Source: Vitis vinifera (taxonomy: Eukaryota; Streptophyta; Magnoliopsida; Vitales; Vitaceae). Taken from it: a stretch of DNA of 64,000 nt. Every line of letters begins with the position of its first letter. Within the stretch, counting starts at the first letter, position 1. Location of the stretch: contig NC_081822.1 of NCBI RefSeq assembly GCF_030704535.1, positions 36,044,001 through 36,108,000 on the forward strand, given 5' to 3'. Below the pieces are notes generated by a model. The model saw only the letters and a list, made by a program, of their open reading frames with translations. It had not been told where the DNA came from and searched no databases. A program made the position numbers and the translations under genes. Below, one piece after another: positions 1 to 13,200 of this stretch.

Positions 1-327
1 AGAGAATTAGAAACAGTTTTTTTTCTCATGTGTTAAGAAAGAAGACAAAACCTAGGGGCAACAAAACAAAAAACAACGACTCTAACTAGATTTACAATGA
101 TTAAGGACAAAAACAACAACAACTGAATTTACATGCTAATTCTCTGTTTTTTTATCATCCCCCACCCTGGGGGGAAAAATCCTCTAGCCTGTCATAGTTG
201 CTAACCAATTTGCAAGTTATGTTCTTCATGGCTTCATTATTTAACTGTTATGTTTGATAATTAATTACTTAAAAAGAGCATTATTATTAATAACTATAGA
301 AAATTACAAGGCAAAAGGATAACCCAC

Positions 328-3195
328 TTTTGTAATGAAAGCACTCAACTGGTAGGAATTGATTAGCTCGAGTACATCATTTGGTATGCCGTCCAGTGGA
401 TTTTCATTTTCAGAAGCTAAACATAAGATTATGGCTAACTGTGTTTTTCCTGCCAAATAATCCAATCATCACATCATTTTTATGAAAACTAACATGATAT
501 AAAATGCAGACAAAGAATTGGAACAAAAGGACTAACTTAATTCTTTTCCAAAGAAGATATAGTGCCCAGAAAAAAAGAAAAAATTAGAGAGCAAATAACA
601 CATAATCCTGCCACAGGTTGAGACAACCAAAAGGCTTCATGTCCTATTTCATGGCCTTTATATTGCTATACCATTTTTAATATATTTGTTAACTTCAAAT
701 TAAAAATTATAAAAAGAAGGTAGTAATCAGGATCTTCAAAAACAACATCTATTATATTTGCTAAACAGTGGACAAGAATGACTTCAAATTTTGAAAGCAC
801 ATAATCCCTACCTTCACATTCTTCACTCCCACAAGGCCCCAAAAACCTCAGTTGCCTTCAAGTTTCTTTTAAACTCCACTAAATTTCAACAAGGCCTTAC
901 AACTTTTAACAGCTTGGGTTCAGCTATAGACAGGGCCCCTATCATGTATTAAATCATATGCCATGACATTCACCACATAAAGTTGAGAGAGTGAGAGAGA
1001 GAGAGAGTGAATGCACCAAAATCTCAACCCTCTGTTAGATTTTCAAATGCTAGAATTCTTAGTCATTCGAGAAGCACCAACAAGCTAATCCAGAATTCAC
1101 TAGCATCTCATAAAATAATGTTGCTTAGCCATGGATCATAAAGTTGAAGGAAGCCTATGAGCACCATGCCTATATCTTCTGTTTCTAGAAACCTGTTGAC
1201 TAGAACATGCCAAAAAGGTATTTATACAATACCAAGTTTACCAACTAATTCTCCTTTAAATTCCGCCCATGTGGCCATTCTTCAAATTTGAGACAGCTCC
1301 ATTCAGAAGTTTCCTAGATCTCATAATTTTTCTTCTTTCAATCTTACAACCCATTTACAACATTAGAATCAAAATGCAATCCTTCGCCTAAATTTCACCA
1401 ATAATCAACACAGTTACTGATTTCTTAAAATTGAATCTAGCCTGAAACAAGTAAACAACAAATATAATTGAAGATGCCAGTAGCTCAGTAAGTAAAGTCT
1501 CTCGACCAATGTTTTTTCTTTTTATGTTTGTAAGCAAACTATGTATCAAACTACATAGTTCATTTGGTTGCTAAGATAACAAAATAAAAGAAAGAGAAAT
1601 TAAATTTTAAAATCTTAGATATTGCATTACTTGAGTTTAAACAGAACATAAGCCTCCATTGAACTATCCTAACATAACTATCTAACCTTTTTTTTTTATC
1701 AGAACATAACTATCTAACTTACTTGAGGTGATATTCCATTAATCTAAAATAACATACAGGAAAATCTTAAAAAATATTGTAAAAGAAATAAACCATCAAA
1801 GTCTTGTTTCCCTATTCTTTTCCACCAGTTCCCCCAAGAATCTAAAAGAAAGTAAGGTCAAACAACATCAACACATAAACCAACCCATATCAAGTCTTAC
1901 CAATGATCTAGTTAAATAGCTTCATGTATTCCTTATTTTATGGTTATTTGCAAATATACATCATACTAAAACCATAAAAGGGTAGTAGCTTCATAAATTC
2001 AGTTGTTATAGGCAAAATAGTAAAAATATAAATCAAGCAGTCATACCTCCCTGCATGTGCTTCTTTTGTATCCGTTTCACATGGCGGAAATTTTCCAGGG
2101 GTGCTATTTGATTTAATCGCCTAAGAAGATACAAAATCATTCAAATTAATTCAAAAGCAGCAACAGCCTAACAACCCATCAAGAAAATGTCACAACTTTT
2201 TTACGAAAGAAAAAAAAAATTATAAATTCCAGGAAATTCTGAAAGAATAAGAAAAACAACAGCAGAAACATACCCATACACTAGTTTACTAATTCATAGA
2301 TTGTTGTCTTTTGAGTTACAGGCTAAATTTACTCACAGATGCCCACTAAGAACATGCCATAACTTTTTTTTTTTTTTACATTTTTTATGACATTAATGAC
2401 ATGAATGTAACATGCAATTTGTTCTGTTGAATACGTTAAATTATTTTCTTTTAATAATAGAAAGATGTGTGTATCAAATTTGAGATACTATTAAGGAGAC
2501 TATAGGAAGGTAAGACACCCTCATGAAAAACAAGAAGCTCAGATTTTGTATATAAAACGAAGAAACACTGCAAGTTAGTACCGATAATAAAGGAGTTTCC
2601 AACAAGGAAAAAATTGGCATATAGCAACAAAGAGGCATTTAGTTTCCCAACTGTTCCAATTCAATGTAAAGTATTATGATCATATCACCCAATCTCTTTG
2701 GGTTTTTTTCTGGACTGTGGAATGAAAGGGTTCTGGCATACTTTTTCAAAGATGTGATAAACATTTCACAACATAATTGTCTAAATTAGAAAAATTAATT
2801 CCTCTAAAATAAAAATAACACCAACTACCCATCAATCCATCAAAGAAAATGATTATTAAAAATAAAAAAGCACACAAAATTCAAGAAAATGTGAACAAAC
2901 AGCAGACCCCATGAAACTATGAGCAATAGAAAAGAAGAAACCACCTTACAAGTGTGTTGGCGAGCTTAGGATCAATCACTGAAGCAAGCACATCCACTGT
3001 AGAAACGCAAAGATAAAAAACCCAGTGTTTTCAATGATTATTTCAACCAAAACTAAAACATCAACACCATGAGAACAGCATTGTAAAAAGGTGGAGAATT
3101 GATAGAGAAACTAACTAACCAGTGGGTTGATGGGTGGGCGAAACAGGTGGCTTTTCTGGTATGTGAATGATTTCCCACTTCGCCCTCTCCATCAT
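328..3195 (-). CDS. TAD3: TAD3-like tRNA adenosine deaminase subunit, 5' part (exons 1-4), runs off left edge
   Basis: Coding exons, 5' to 3' on the minus strand: 3195-3120, 2996-2945, 2120-2047 and 449-328. All junctions keep phase, giving 108 codons. The start is the first of two adjacent ATGs. Recognisable stretches are MMERAKWEIIHIPEKPPVSP, DVLASVIDPKLANTLVR, APLENFRHVKRIQKKHM and the segment beginning GGKTQLAIILCLASE. They match my recollection of the N-terminal region of plant TAD3, the ADAT3-type partner that with TAD2 deaminates wobble adenosine 34 to inosine in tRNAs. In this family TAD3 is the non-catalytic partner because its deaminase motif lacks the catalytic glutamate; that domain is not in the window, so I cannot check it here. 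Intron 3 (450-2046) is ~1.6 kb. Bases 1-327 appear to be intron 4. Identification rests on remembered family similarity. Confidence 0.8.
450..2046 (-). other. Intron 3 of the TAD3-like gene
   Basis: AT-rich sequence between two phase-compatible coding exons. It has a short GA run near 985-1008 and homopolymer A/T runs. I found no further exon, RNA gene or clear transposon in it. It is bounded on the minus strand by a GTATGA donor (2046-2041) and an AG acceptor (451-450). Confidence 0.7.
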
Positions 3196-3706
3196 CGTCT
3201 CTACTGTGAGATTGGATGGATCTAGGGTTTTGAGGTTTTAAGTTAAGAGAGAAGATGAACTTGTCATTATTATAAAATAATTAAATCTAGTTTATTTTCC
3301 ATTTTAAAAAAAATAAAGAACATGTTTTTTAAACTTATAAAGTACTTTTAAATAAAATTTTGATTAAAAATATTTTAATTTTAAGTAATTTTTTAACTGA
3401 ATAGAAAAACTAAATATTATTTCTTATTTAATATTTTTATTTAAATCTTAATAAAATTTAAGATGTTTTTTTATGTGTTTGGTATGGTATTATAATAAAT
3501 TATTAAAGTATGAAAAATATGATAATTTTTATACTTTATTTATATATATATATATAAAAGTTCATATAAAAAAAACTATATCACATATTTGAGTTTCTAA
3601 ACAAAATCGTTCCTAAACACATTTAATAATTATTTTACAAAATTAATTTTTAAGAATTATATTTAAATTTTTACCAAATTAATTAAATAATTAAAGGAAT
3701 TTTGAG

Positions 3707-5870
3707 TATTTAACTTCTAAGTACAGTGTCATTATTATTATTATTATTTTATTAATGTATTTCCGAGTACCTATTTTTTTAAAATTAATAAGGATTTCTA
3801 TATTTGGATAATGTTGTAAAATATTTATGACTTAAAAAAACACTATCAGAATAAAAATAAAAATTATTTTTTAACACATTTAATTTATATAAAAATTATT
3901 TAATATTTAACTAAAATTTTATAATATTAAATTATAATTTTGCTTTTGATATCAATCATTACCTAAAACCAAAATTAGAAAATAGTTTGGTAATTTTTTT
4001 CTAAAATAGTTTTTTGTTTTTCCTAAAATATATATATAATTGGTAACCAAAAAATAAAGAACAATTTTCAATTCTTAAAAACAAAAAACGAATGTTTTTA
4101 AATATCATCTTTTAATTATTTTAAAAATTAATTATAAAAATATAGGAAATGATTAAAAAAATAAAAAAATAAAAACATATTTTCATAATTGTTTTCAAAA
4201 ATACTTTTCAAATAAAGCCTAATATTTTCTTTTTAAGTATCTTATTTACTTCCATCCTAAGAAAATTTCAAAATGAAATAGCATGTAGCAAGTAAAATGT
4301 ATATATAAAAAACATAAAAAGGTTGTGACCCATCATGCAATTTTCCCTATCACATTATTTTCATGTTTCACTTTTATTAATATGAATATGCTTTTTATCC
4401 AATTTCTCTTATATCTTTTAAAACAAAAGTTTATTTTTGAAACTAAAATATTTTCAACATCTTTTCAATGATTTTAAAGAATAACTTTTATTTATAATAC
4501 TTTATATTTGATTATTCTATATACTTATATAATAATTTTTTTAAAATATCCTAAAAATTAAGTAAAATAATAAAATATAACAAAAATATGTTTTTAGAAA
4601 ATACCTTATTTTAAAATAAGATTTTAAATAATTATTTTTCATCAAAAAAAAATTATAAAACGTAATTTTCCAATCTTTAACAGAGTTTTTTATTTTTAAG
4701 AACAATAACTTACTTTTAAAAATATTTTACAAACCTCACTTCAACTTTAATCTTGAGATATTGGAAGAAACCATAACAAAAAGTTAGTCTAATTAATGTT
4801 AAAATTTGAATATGAAAACTAAGATTCAAAATAGTAAAATCATCAAGAAATGCAAGCATGTTCTTCTTCCCAATCATGCTAATGGGATACATGCTTTGCA
4901 ATTTGTTTGTGCCCTTATCTGGCTCACCTGAAATTTATGGGGCTCACCTCGACTTTATGAGAATTAATCTTTTAGTCTATAAGTTCACGATGAGGAATGG
5001 ATATATGAAAAAAAAATCCATGGTCCCCATCCAATTTATGGTAATGGTGTCTGGCTCACCTGATATTTATGGTAATTAATCTTTTAATATTTGTATAAAA
5101 TATTCCACTTTGTATAAATTGTCCCACAGTTGTATAAATTTATGGTATTACTAAAATTATTCTGGATATCAATCAAACTCCTACATGTAATAGTTGGGGA
5201 AAGGGATGAGTGCTTAATTACTTATATAGTTATATTTGTGTTCACATGCTAAAAGCTTGTATGGCATAACATTTAATAATAATAATAAGAGGAAAGTGAT
5301 TGAAATTGATGTTTGGAAATTATATTTTAAAAATATTTTTATTAAAAAAAATAATTATGATATTTTTAAAACTTTAATTAAATAGAAATTTCTATATTTT
5401 AGCTTTAATAAATTTTGAATTAAATTTTTTTATTAGTCTCACACCATATTTTCCTACCCTAGATGAACCATCACGTTCTTACATGTAAATGCTCTATTTT
5501 ACACGTATCTAAATAGGATTGGACAAATGAAATTAAAAGAAAAGAGCCTTTTTATTGATTTTTGACAAAGATTAGATTGTCTTGATAGTATTGCTCTTTT
5601 TCTTAAAAACATTATCAATGATTTTAAAAATTATTTTCATCAAAAGCATTGCATTTGATAATGATTCTAAAAAATGTTTATTTCTAATACTTAAAAAATA
5701 AAAATTTTTAAGTATTAAAAATGATAAAAATACTTCTTAAAATCACTACCAAACGTCTTCCATCAGCCTTGTCAATATTGATTTTTGACAAGGATCAGAT
5801 TGTGTTGACCATATTTTGATTTAAAGCATTTTTAGCAAAAATAGTCTCTAAATTATTTTTAGCAAAAATA
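3707..5870. repeat. Copy 1 of an old ~2.8-kb-spaced tandem duplication
   Basis: This block matches 6524-9300 in the same orientation. Shared landmarks include TATTTAACTTCTAAGTACAG (3710 versus 6527), the stretch around ATGTTCTTCTTCCCAATCAT (4858 versus 7668), GGCATAACATTTAATAATAA (about 5261 versus 8667) and AGATTGTGTTGACCAT/AGATTGTGTTAACCAT (about 5786 versus 9232). The offset is ~2,810-2,820 at the left and rises to ~3,410-3,450 at the right because copy 2 carries extra sequence. Each copy has a near-identical 61-codon minus-strand ORF (4716-4901; 7526-7711), more likely a passenger of the duplication than a gene. Confidence 0.8.
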
Positions 5871-5879
5871 ATTTGGGAT

Positions 5880-6515
5880 TTTTTGAAATATTAATTTTTT
5901 TTAATGGGAAATCAAGAGAGATTTCCCTTTGATTTTTTTTTTTTAAAATTAGTTTGGATTTTCCAATTTTTTGTAATATTAATTTTTTCTTTTAATTTGG
6001 GATTTTTTTTTAAAAAATATATCTTTTGTAATATTAATTTTTTTTTAAATGGGAAATCGTCTCTTCAAAAAAACGATTTCACTTTTGATTTTTTTTTTAA
6101 ATGGGAAAATCATATCTTCAAGAGACAATTTCCCTTTGAATTTATTTATTTATTTATTTTAAATTAGTTTGAATTTCCTTTTTTTTTTTAACTTGGGATT
6201 TTATTATTATTTTTTTAAATAATTTATTTTTTGTAATATTAATTTTTTCTTTTAATTTGGGATTTTTTTTTAAAAAAATTATTTTTTGTAATATTAATTT
6301 TTTTAAATGGGAAATCGTCTTTTTTTTAAAAAAAATTAGTTTGGATTTCCAATTTTTTTGTAATATTAATTTTTTTAATTTGGGATTTTATTTATTTTTT
6401 TAAAAAAAAATTATTTTTTGTAATATTAATTTTTTTTTAATGGAGACGATTTCCCTTTTGAATTTTTTTTTTTTAAATGGAAATCGTATCTTAAAGAGAC
6501 AATTTCCAATTCATT
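5880..6515. repeat. Degenerate fold-back/tandem repeat built on GGGAAATCGTCTC units
   Basis: The phrase TAATATTAATTTTTT recurs at about 5887, 5974, 6030, 6233, 6288, 6358 and 6418. It alternates with AATGGGAAATC or AATTTGGGATTTT phrases and long T runs. Local inverted repeats are visible, such as GGGAAATC...GATTTCCC at about 5905-5929 and GAAATCGT...ACGATTTC at about 6053-6081. The block sits at the junction of the two copies of the 2.8 kb duplication. It looks like decayed, nested copies of an inverted-repeat element with expanded T tracts; the element class cannot be named from sequence alone. Confidence 0.65.
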
Positions 6516-6523
6516 TGATTTTT

Positions 6524-9300
6524 AGTATTTAACTTCTAAGTACAGTGTCATTATTATGATTATTATTATTATTATTATTATTTTATTAATGTATTTCCTG
6601 AAGACCTATTTTTTTAAAAATTAATAAGGATTTCTATACTTGGATAATTTTGTAAAAAATATTTATGACTTAAAAAAACACTATAAAAATAAAAATAAAA
6701 ATTATTTTTTTACTTATTTTTATTTATATAAAAATTATTTAATATTTAACTAAAATTTTATAATATTAAATTATAATTTTGCTTTTGACATCAATCATTA
6801 CCTAAAACCAAAATTAGAAAATAGTTTGATAATTTTTTTCTAAAATAGTTTTTTTGTTTTTCGTAAAATATATATAACTGGTAACCAAAAAATAAAGAAC
6901 AATTTTCAATTCTTAAAAACAAAAAATTGAATGTTTTTAAATATCATCTTTTAATTATTTTAAAAAATAATTATAAAAATATAGGAAATGATAAAAAATA
7001 AAAAAATAAACACATATTTTCATAATTGTTTTCAAAAATACTTTTCAAATAAAGCCTAATATTTTCTTTTTAAGTATCTTATTTACTTCCATTCTAAGAA
7101 AATTTCAAAATGAAATAGCATGGTAGTAAGTAAAATGTACATATAAAAAACATAAAAAGGTTGTGACCCATCATGCAATTTTCCCTATCACATTATTTTC
7201 ATTTTTCACTTTTATTAATATGAATATGCTTTTTATCCAATTTCTCTTATATCTTTTAAAACAAAAGTTTATTTTTGAAACTAAAATATTTTCAACATCT
7301 TTTCAATGATTTTAAAGAATAACTTTTATTTATAATACTTTATATTTGATTATTCTATATACTTATATAATAATTTTTTTTAAACATATTTAACAAAAAT
7401 ATGTTTTCAGAAAATACTTTATTTTAAAATAAGATTTTAAATAATTATTTTTCATCAAAAAAATTATAAAACGTATTTTCCAATCTTTAATAGAGTTTTT
7501 TATTTTTAAGAACAGTAACTTATTTTTAAAAATATTTTACAAACCTCACTTCAACTTTAATCTTGAGATATTGGAAGAAACCATAACAAAAAGTTGGTCT
7601 AATTAATGTTGAAATTTGAATATGAAAACTAAGATTCAAAATAGTAAAATCATCAACGAATGCAAGCATGTTCTTCTTCCCAATCATGCTAATGGGATAC
7701 ATGCTTTGCAATTTGTTTGTGGCCTTATCTGGCTCACCTGAAATTTATGGGGCTCACCTCGACTTTATGAGAATTAATCTTTTAGTCTCTGTATAAGTTC
7801 ATGATGTGGAATGCATATACGAATAAAAAATCCATGGTCCCCTGGCTCACCTGAAATTTATGGGGCTCACCTTGACTTTATGAGAATTAATCTTTTAGTC
7901 CCTGTATAAGTTCAGGATGTGGAATGGATATATGAATAAAAAATCCATGGTCCCGATCCAATTTATGGTAATGGTGTCTGGCTCACCAGATATTTATGGT
8001 AATTAATCTTTTAATATTTGTATAAAATATTCCACTTTGTATAAATTATAGATGTGGGATGCGTTTTATGAAAAGTGGTAGAAATTGTTTAGATTTTTGT
8101 TTTTGTTATTTTTTTTAATTTTGTTAATTTAAACTCTTAAATAAATATAAATGTTTAAATGCTTATTAAATCTTATAATGATAAAAAGAATATAAATTAA
8201 ATAATATAATAATTTTAAAATTAAAAATAATAAGATATATAATTTTTGGTATATAAATAAAATAAAATATGATATTTTTCTTTTTCTTTTTCTTTTTCTT
8301 TTTTTTTTTTAAAAAAAAATATATATATATATACACATTTATATTCAAACTCATTAAATTTGAAAACATCAAATATAAAAATAAAATATTATTAAATTTC
8401 TGAATTATACTTATGTTTTTTAATTTCTTATAATTACTTTTAATTTTATGTAAAACATAAATTATATAATTTGAATATAGTTCAATCATTAGTTGATAAC
8501 TTTTTCGGTTTAATGTCTTATCTAAATCTAAAAACATTAAACATAACTCTTGTTATGGTATTACTAAAATTATTGTGGATATCAATCAAACTCCTACATG
8601 TAATAGTTGGGGAAAGGGATGAGTGCTAAATTACTTATACTAGTGTTCACATGCTGAAAGCTTGTATGGCATAACATTTAATAATAATAATAAGAGGAAA
8701 GTGATTAAAATTGATGTTTGGAAATTATATTTTAAAAATATTATTATTAAAAAAAATAATGATATTTTTAAAACTTTAATTAAATAGAAATTTCTATATT
8801 TTAGCTTTAATAAATTTTGAAATAATTTTTTTTATTAGTCTCACACAATATTTTCCTACCCTATTTTTACTTGACGTTTCTAGATGAACCATCACGTTCT
8901 TGCGTGTAAATGCTCTCTTTTACACGTGTCTAAATAGGATTGGACAATTGAAATTAAAAAGAAAAAAGCCTTTGACAAATATTAGACTGCCTTGATAGTA
9001 TTGCTCTTTTTCTTAAAAACACTATCCATGATTTTAAAAATTCTTCTCGTCAAAAGCATATTTTTTTTATGCTAAGAGCGGATTTGAATGTAATTTTAGA
9101 AAATATTTTTAATACTTAAAAAATAAAAAAATTTAAATATTAAAATTACCGTTAAACACATTCTAAAAACACCATTATTGAACTAAAAACATCTCCTGAG
9201 AGCCTTTTTAACATTGAATTTTGACAAAAATTAGATTGTGTTAACCATCTTGCACTTTTTAAACGATTTTAGTAAAAATGCATTCTCTAAATATGTTTTT
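6524..9300. repeat. Copy 2 of the tandem duplication, with extra internal sequence
   Basis: Same order of landmarks as copy 1. Two differences are clear. A segment containing GGCTCACCTGAAATTTATGG is repeated in tandem (about 7730-7800 and 7843-7915), while copy 1 has it once. About 500 bp (roughly 8050-8555) between the TGTATAAATT and TATGGTATTACTAAAATTAT landmarks has no counterpart in copy 1, so it is an insertion here or a deletion there. That segment contains a T-rich run followed by a TA run at 8279-8331. A third partial copy of the right end lies at about 9355-9465. Confidence 0.78.
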
Positions 9301-10267
9301 TAAGAAAATCACCTATTCTAAAAACATTATCATTTGGATCAAAAACATTATCCTTTGGACTAAAAACATCTCCTACCAGCCTTCTCAATATTGATTTTTG
9401 ACAGTGCTGACCATTTTTCCGTTTAAAGCATTTTTAGTAAAAACAGTCTCTAAATGAAAATCACTCATCCAGTGTTTGTAAAAAGAAAATACTATAAATG
9501 ATTTTTTAATTTCTTTTTAAAACATTTTCAAATTTTGATCAACATATTTTTCCTCAAAAAAACACTTTTATGTTAAAATACTTTTTAAAAACACTATCAT
9601 ATATAAATTAGAGTGTGTTTAACAATGATTCATAAAAACGTTTTTAGTATTTTTAACACTTGAAAATTTTTATCTTTAAAATATTAAAAACATTTCCTAA
9701 AATAACTGAAAAGCTTACTCTAGGAAGATATTCTAACAGTCATAAACACTTTCTTACATAATTTAGATATTTAACAAATTTTTAAACATTTAAATAATCA
9801 GTTTGAAGATGATTCCTCCAAAAGTCACTTTTTCACTATATAACACATTCCAAAATATAATATCAAAACATTTTTTTAAACTTATGTCCAAACAATAAGC
9901 CATTATTTTAAAAGGGTTTCTAACAGCACTCCTAACGAAAGAAGCTACAAATAAAATCATTATAACTAAAATCATTCCCAAACCAACTCTTTTAAGGGCA
10001 CCAAATACTGACCCAAGAAGCTTCTAACCACCAAAAACAAGACGAGAAGACAAGCAAAAGAGGGAAATATGGGAGTTCAACTAAAGAAGTCACAATTAAG
10101 ATGACGGTTGTTTGGGGCCATCATTCATATAAGTCACCATAACTGGCTAAATGAAGAGCTAAAATTGTAGCATTTCTTCTGAAAGAAGACAAAAAAAGGG
10201 CAAATCAAATGGGGTAGAACCTGGTAATAGAAGGAAGAGGGAGATGAGATACAAGTCCTGCATTAAT

Positions 10268-13200
10268 TCATCTGTCCCATTCTAAAGTTGATGGAGTTGC
10301 TTCTGTTCTTGGTAGCTTTTGATTCATGTACCGATCCCATCCCAAAATGTGGGGAAGAGCAAACTGCAAAACAAAGCTTCAGTTTGGGTTTGGAAACTCT
10401 CTGATGATGCTGTGATTTCTTTTTTTTAATAGGTATAAACAGTTGTTCTAAAAGGGTCTAACATAGGGCATGCAAAAGTATACACAACGATGCAAAAGTA
10501 TCAGGCACCAAAGGCCAAAAAAGAAGAGGGATACACAAAAAACAACACCCTCGCCTCACTTGCAACCAGGCCAAACAATAAAATCAAATAATGACACCGA
10601 ACCAAAACCTAAGAGCACCCTAACCCATTTATGCAATGATTTCATAACACTTGCTTTATAAGCAGAACCAATAAATGGAATTTCAATGGCCTCAGTAACT
10701 CCTGAGGACATGTTCGGAGCGTTGGAATACAAAATGGGAATGAGAAATTAAGGTTGTTTGGGAACTCTTCTCAAGAACAACTTTTTGTTTTTGAGAATGG
10801 AAAGACTGAGACATCAAAATACTTGACAATTGTTCTCAAAGTATAGGATGTCTTTTGAGAATATATTTTAAACGTTTTAAGTTGTTTTCACTTGTATTTT
10901 GAAGAATGATTAAAAACAAAATACTATAGAAAAATGTTATTTTTAAGATATATTTGATAATATAGAAAACGAGTTGAGACCATTCCAAGTTTTCAAGCAG
11001 ATTTTTGTTCTAGAAAACATTGTACAACTATTTTCGAAAACGATCCCAAACAAGGCCTGTTGATTTGCTAGTTTTCTATTCTTTAACAAAAAATATTGCA
11101 TATAAGAAACATAAAATAGTTTTTTAACTTAGAAAACATATTTGATGAAATTTAAACAAAAAACAATTTTTTCAAAATATTATGTTTTAATACCTTGGAA
11201 CTTGTTATATCATAAATGGGAGTACACTGTTTTCATAGAGAATGAATTGAGAAAACTGTTTTTTATGTTTCAGTTTCCTAAACAAAAATTGAGAAAGGTT
11301 TTAAGAACTGTTCTGAAAAATTGTTTTCAAAAACTTGTCAAACATGCCCTAATTCCTTTTCTCATTTATTAATGAATTTAGATTACCTATTAAAAATAGG
11401 AATCGAAACCAAAAATCATTACCATGGACACCAAAGCCCACTCTTGTACACATTTTGATTTTTTTTTTTTCTTTTTTGTTTAAAAAATGATTTAATGAAT
11501 CAGGTTCATTCCTATTCCTACTCCCTCTGATTCCCGCATACTAAAAACACCTTAATTGCCCAAATGGTGGGATACTTGGATAGGGACAACAGGCTGCTAA
11601 TGTGGCCACTAGAGACACTATCAGGGAAAAACCTCCTATGTAAAGCAGTGAAAAATAAATCAAGTCTACCATATTATACTAAAGCTGTAGCACTCATGGT
11701 CACAAGGTTGTTGTGTGCCCAAGGAAAAGAATCTTCCTAGAGAATTATTCCTTTCCATCTCCCAGAAAAGGTGGGTGGAGGACAAAAGCCTAGGAAATAT
11801 GATCATTTCTGGAATGGTTATCCAGTTACCCAGATTCCTAACTAGTTTGCACATATGTTCATTCCTGGAATGTTTGTTGAGTTTCCCAGGTTCCTACTAA
11901 GTTCGCAATATTTTTTCAGATCATCCATCTCAAACATTGACTACCATTATTCTGATTAAAAATAAAGGGGAAAAGGTAAGCAAAGCATAAGATTTTAATG
12001 AGTAAAGCATAAGATTCTAACATTTTTAGCCCCACCTCCTCCTGGTATGACTACTACTATGACTCCTTGTAGCGGTAGGAATAGCAGATATTATTATTTC
12101 CCACACTGAGATGCACACAATTTCACCCACAGCAAGTATTCTCTTAAACCTTTAGCTTTTGGCCATAAACTGGATCCTATCTTCACTAACATAGCACTAA
12201 AAACTTTTCCTTTTACTTCTGTCCAAAAATATATCAATTTTTTGGCCTTGTCCTTTAGTTTTGGATCACACTGAGCCTGAAAATATAGCTGAGTTACCTC
12301 TTTATCCCATCTGTGAACCTTAATATCAACTACCCTTTCATAGACTGCAAAAAAACAAGCCTAGGCTACCAATATTCTAAGCATATGGAGGATTTAATGC
12401 TTTAAAGTTCATCTCACATCGCTTAAAGCCAAAAACCAAGCCCTGATGACCAGTAGATGAAACTTGGGAAAGAGAGAGAGTGATGCAAAATGTTTATGGA
12501 GTTTCCTTTGACACCAAATATAGTCTACAAATCTTATCTTTTTGAGAATTTCCCCTTTACTAACTATAAGAAATAAGGAAGCAATGTTGTATAATTGATC
12601 AAAAAAATGCAGAATAAATGCAAGGTAGATAAAAACATAAGGTTCAAATGTCATACACTGCAAGCTGTCTGCATCACTGCAAATTCTGCAGCTGTGAGAG
12701 GAACAGCAAGGCGCTCATTGGTTTTTTGAATATTGTTCACAACAGCTGCAACCAAATGTCATATAAGACAATCAAAAGTTAATTAGACAAGCTTACAAGT
12801 TTATGGGACATAATGGAGACTTGGCATTGTTAGAGCAATAAATTCCAAAACTTTGTATATAAATGAGAATAAGCATAAGTCACTGTCCCTACATGCAAGC
12901 CAAAGTTTGATAGCTTGATAAATCCCCTAAATGAAACCATGATAGCAAAATACCATGTGATACTAGTAACAGCACAAACCAAATGTAGATTTCAGCCAAC
13001 TCTGTATATGGACAATAAAAAGAGAGAGAAAAATGAATAAATAAATTCTCGTAGCAAAGTAACTGCAAGAAGAATCAACAGGAACTAGAACAGAGAATGT
13101 CCACTTTCATAAAAACAAACTTGCAACTAGTTAAATATTAAAGCAGAGTAGTTGTCCACAAGTAAAAGAACATATATAGAAAATTCAAATATGAACAAAT

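Larger units (their letters stand above)
3240..10200. other. AT-rich intergenic region between TAD3 and WHY2
   Basis: No supportable gene. The stretch is strongly A+T-rich, with many T and A runs and a TA run near 3540. Most of it is occupied by the duplicated blocks and fold-back repeat listed separately. ORFs of 60-125 codons occur but are low-complexity or copies of each other. Around 3380-3480 there is a TIR-like stretch (TTAACTGAATAGAAAAACTAAATATT) resembling the Tourist-like element at 49038, presumably a decayed relative. Confidence 0.6.
10364..12656 (-). other. Intron 7 of WHY2, with transposon remnants
   Basis: A 2.3 kb intron separating the last coding exon. It contains a T8-led stretch at about 10420-10680 that looks like an inverted retroposon tail, and MITE-like sequence at about 10745-11360 (both listed separately). 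The rest (11400-12650) is unremarkable AT-rich intron sequence with no further exon that I can find. Confidence 0.7.

Noticed and set aside
4716..4901. 61-codon minus-strand ORF, nearly identical to that at 7526-7711
   Set aside because: Conservation is explained by the duplication of the whole surrounding block; non-coding flanks are as similar as the ORF, and there is no known domain.
8166..8537. 123-codon minus-strand ORF
   Set aside because: Composed of Ile/Asn/Lys/Tyr/Phe from AT-rich DNA with a poly-Lys run from a pyrimidine repeat; no sign of coding.
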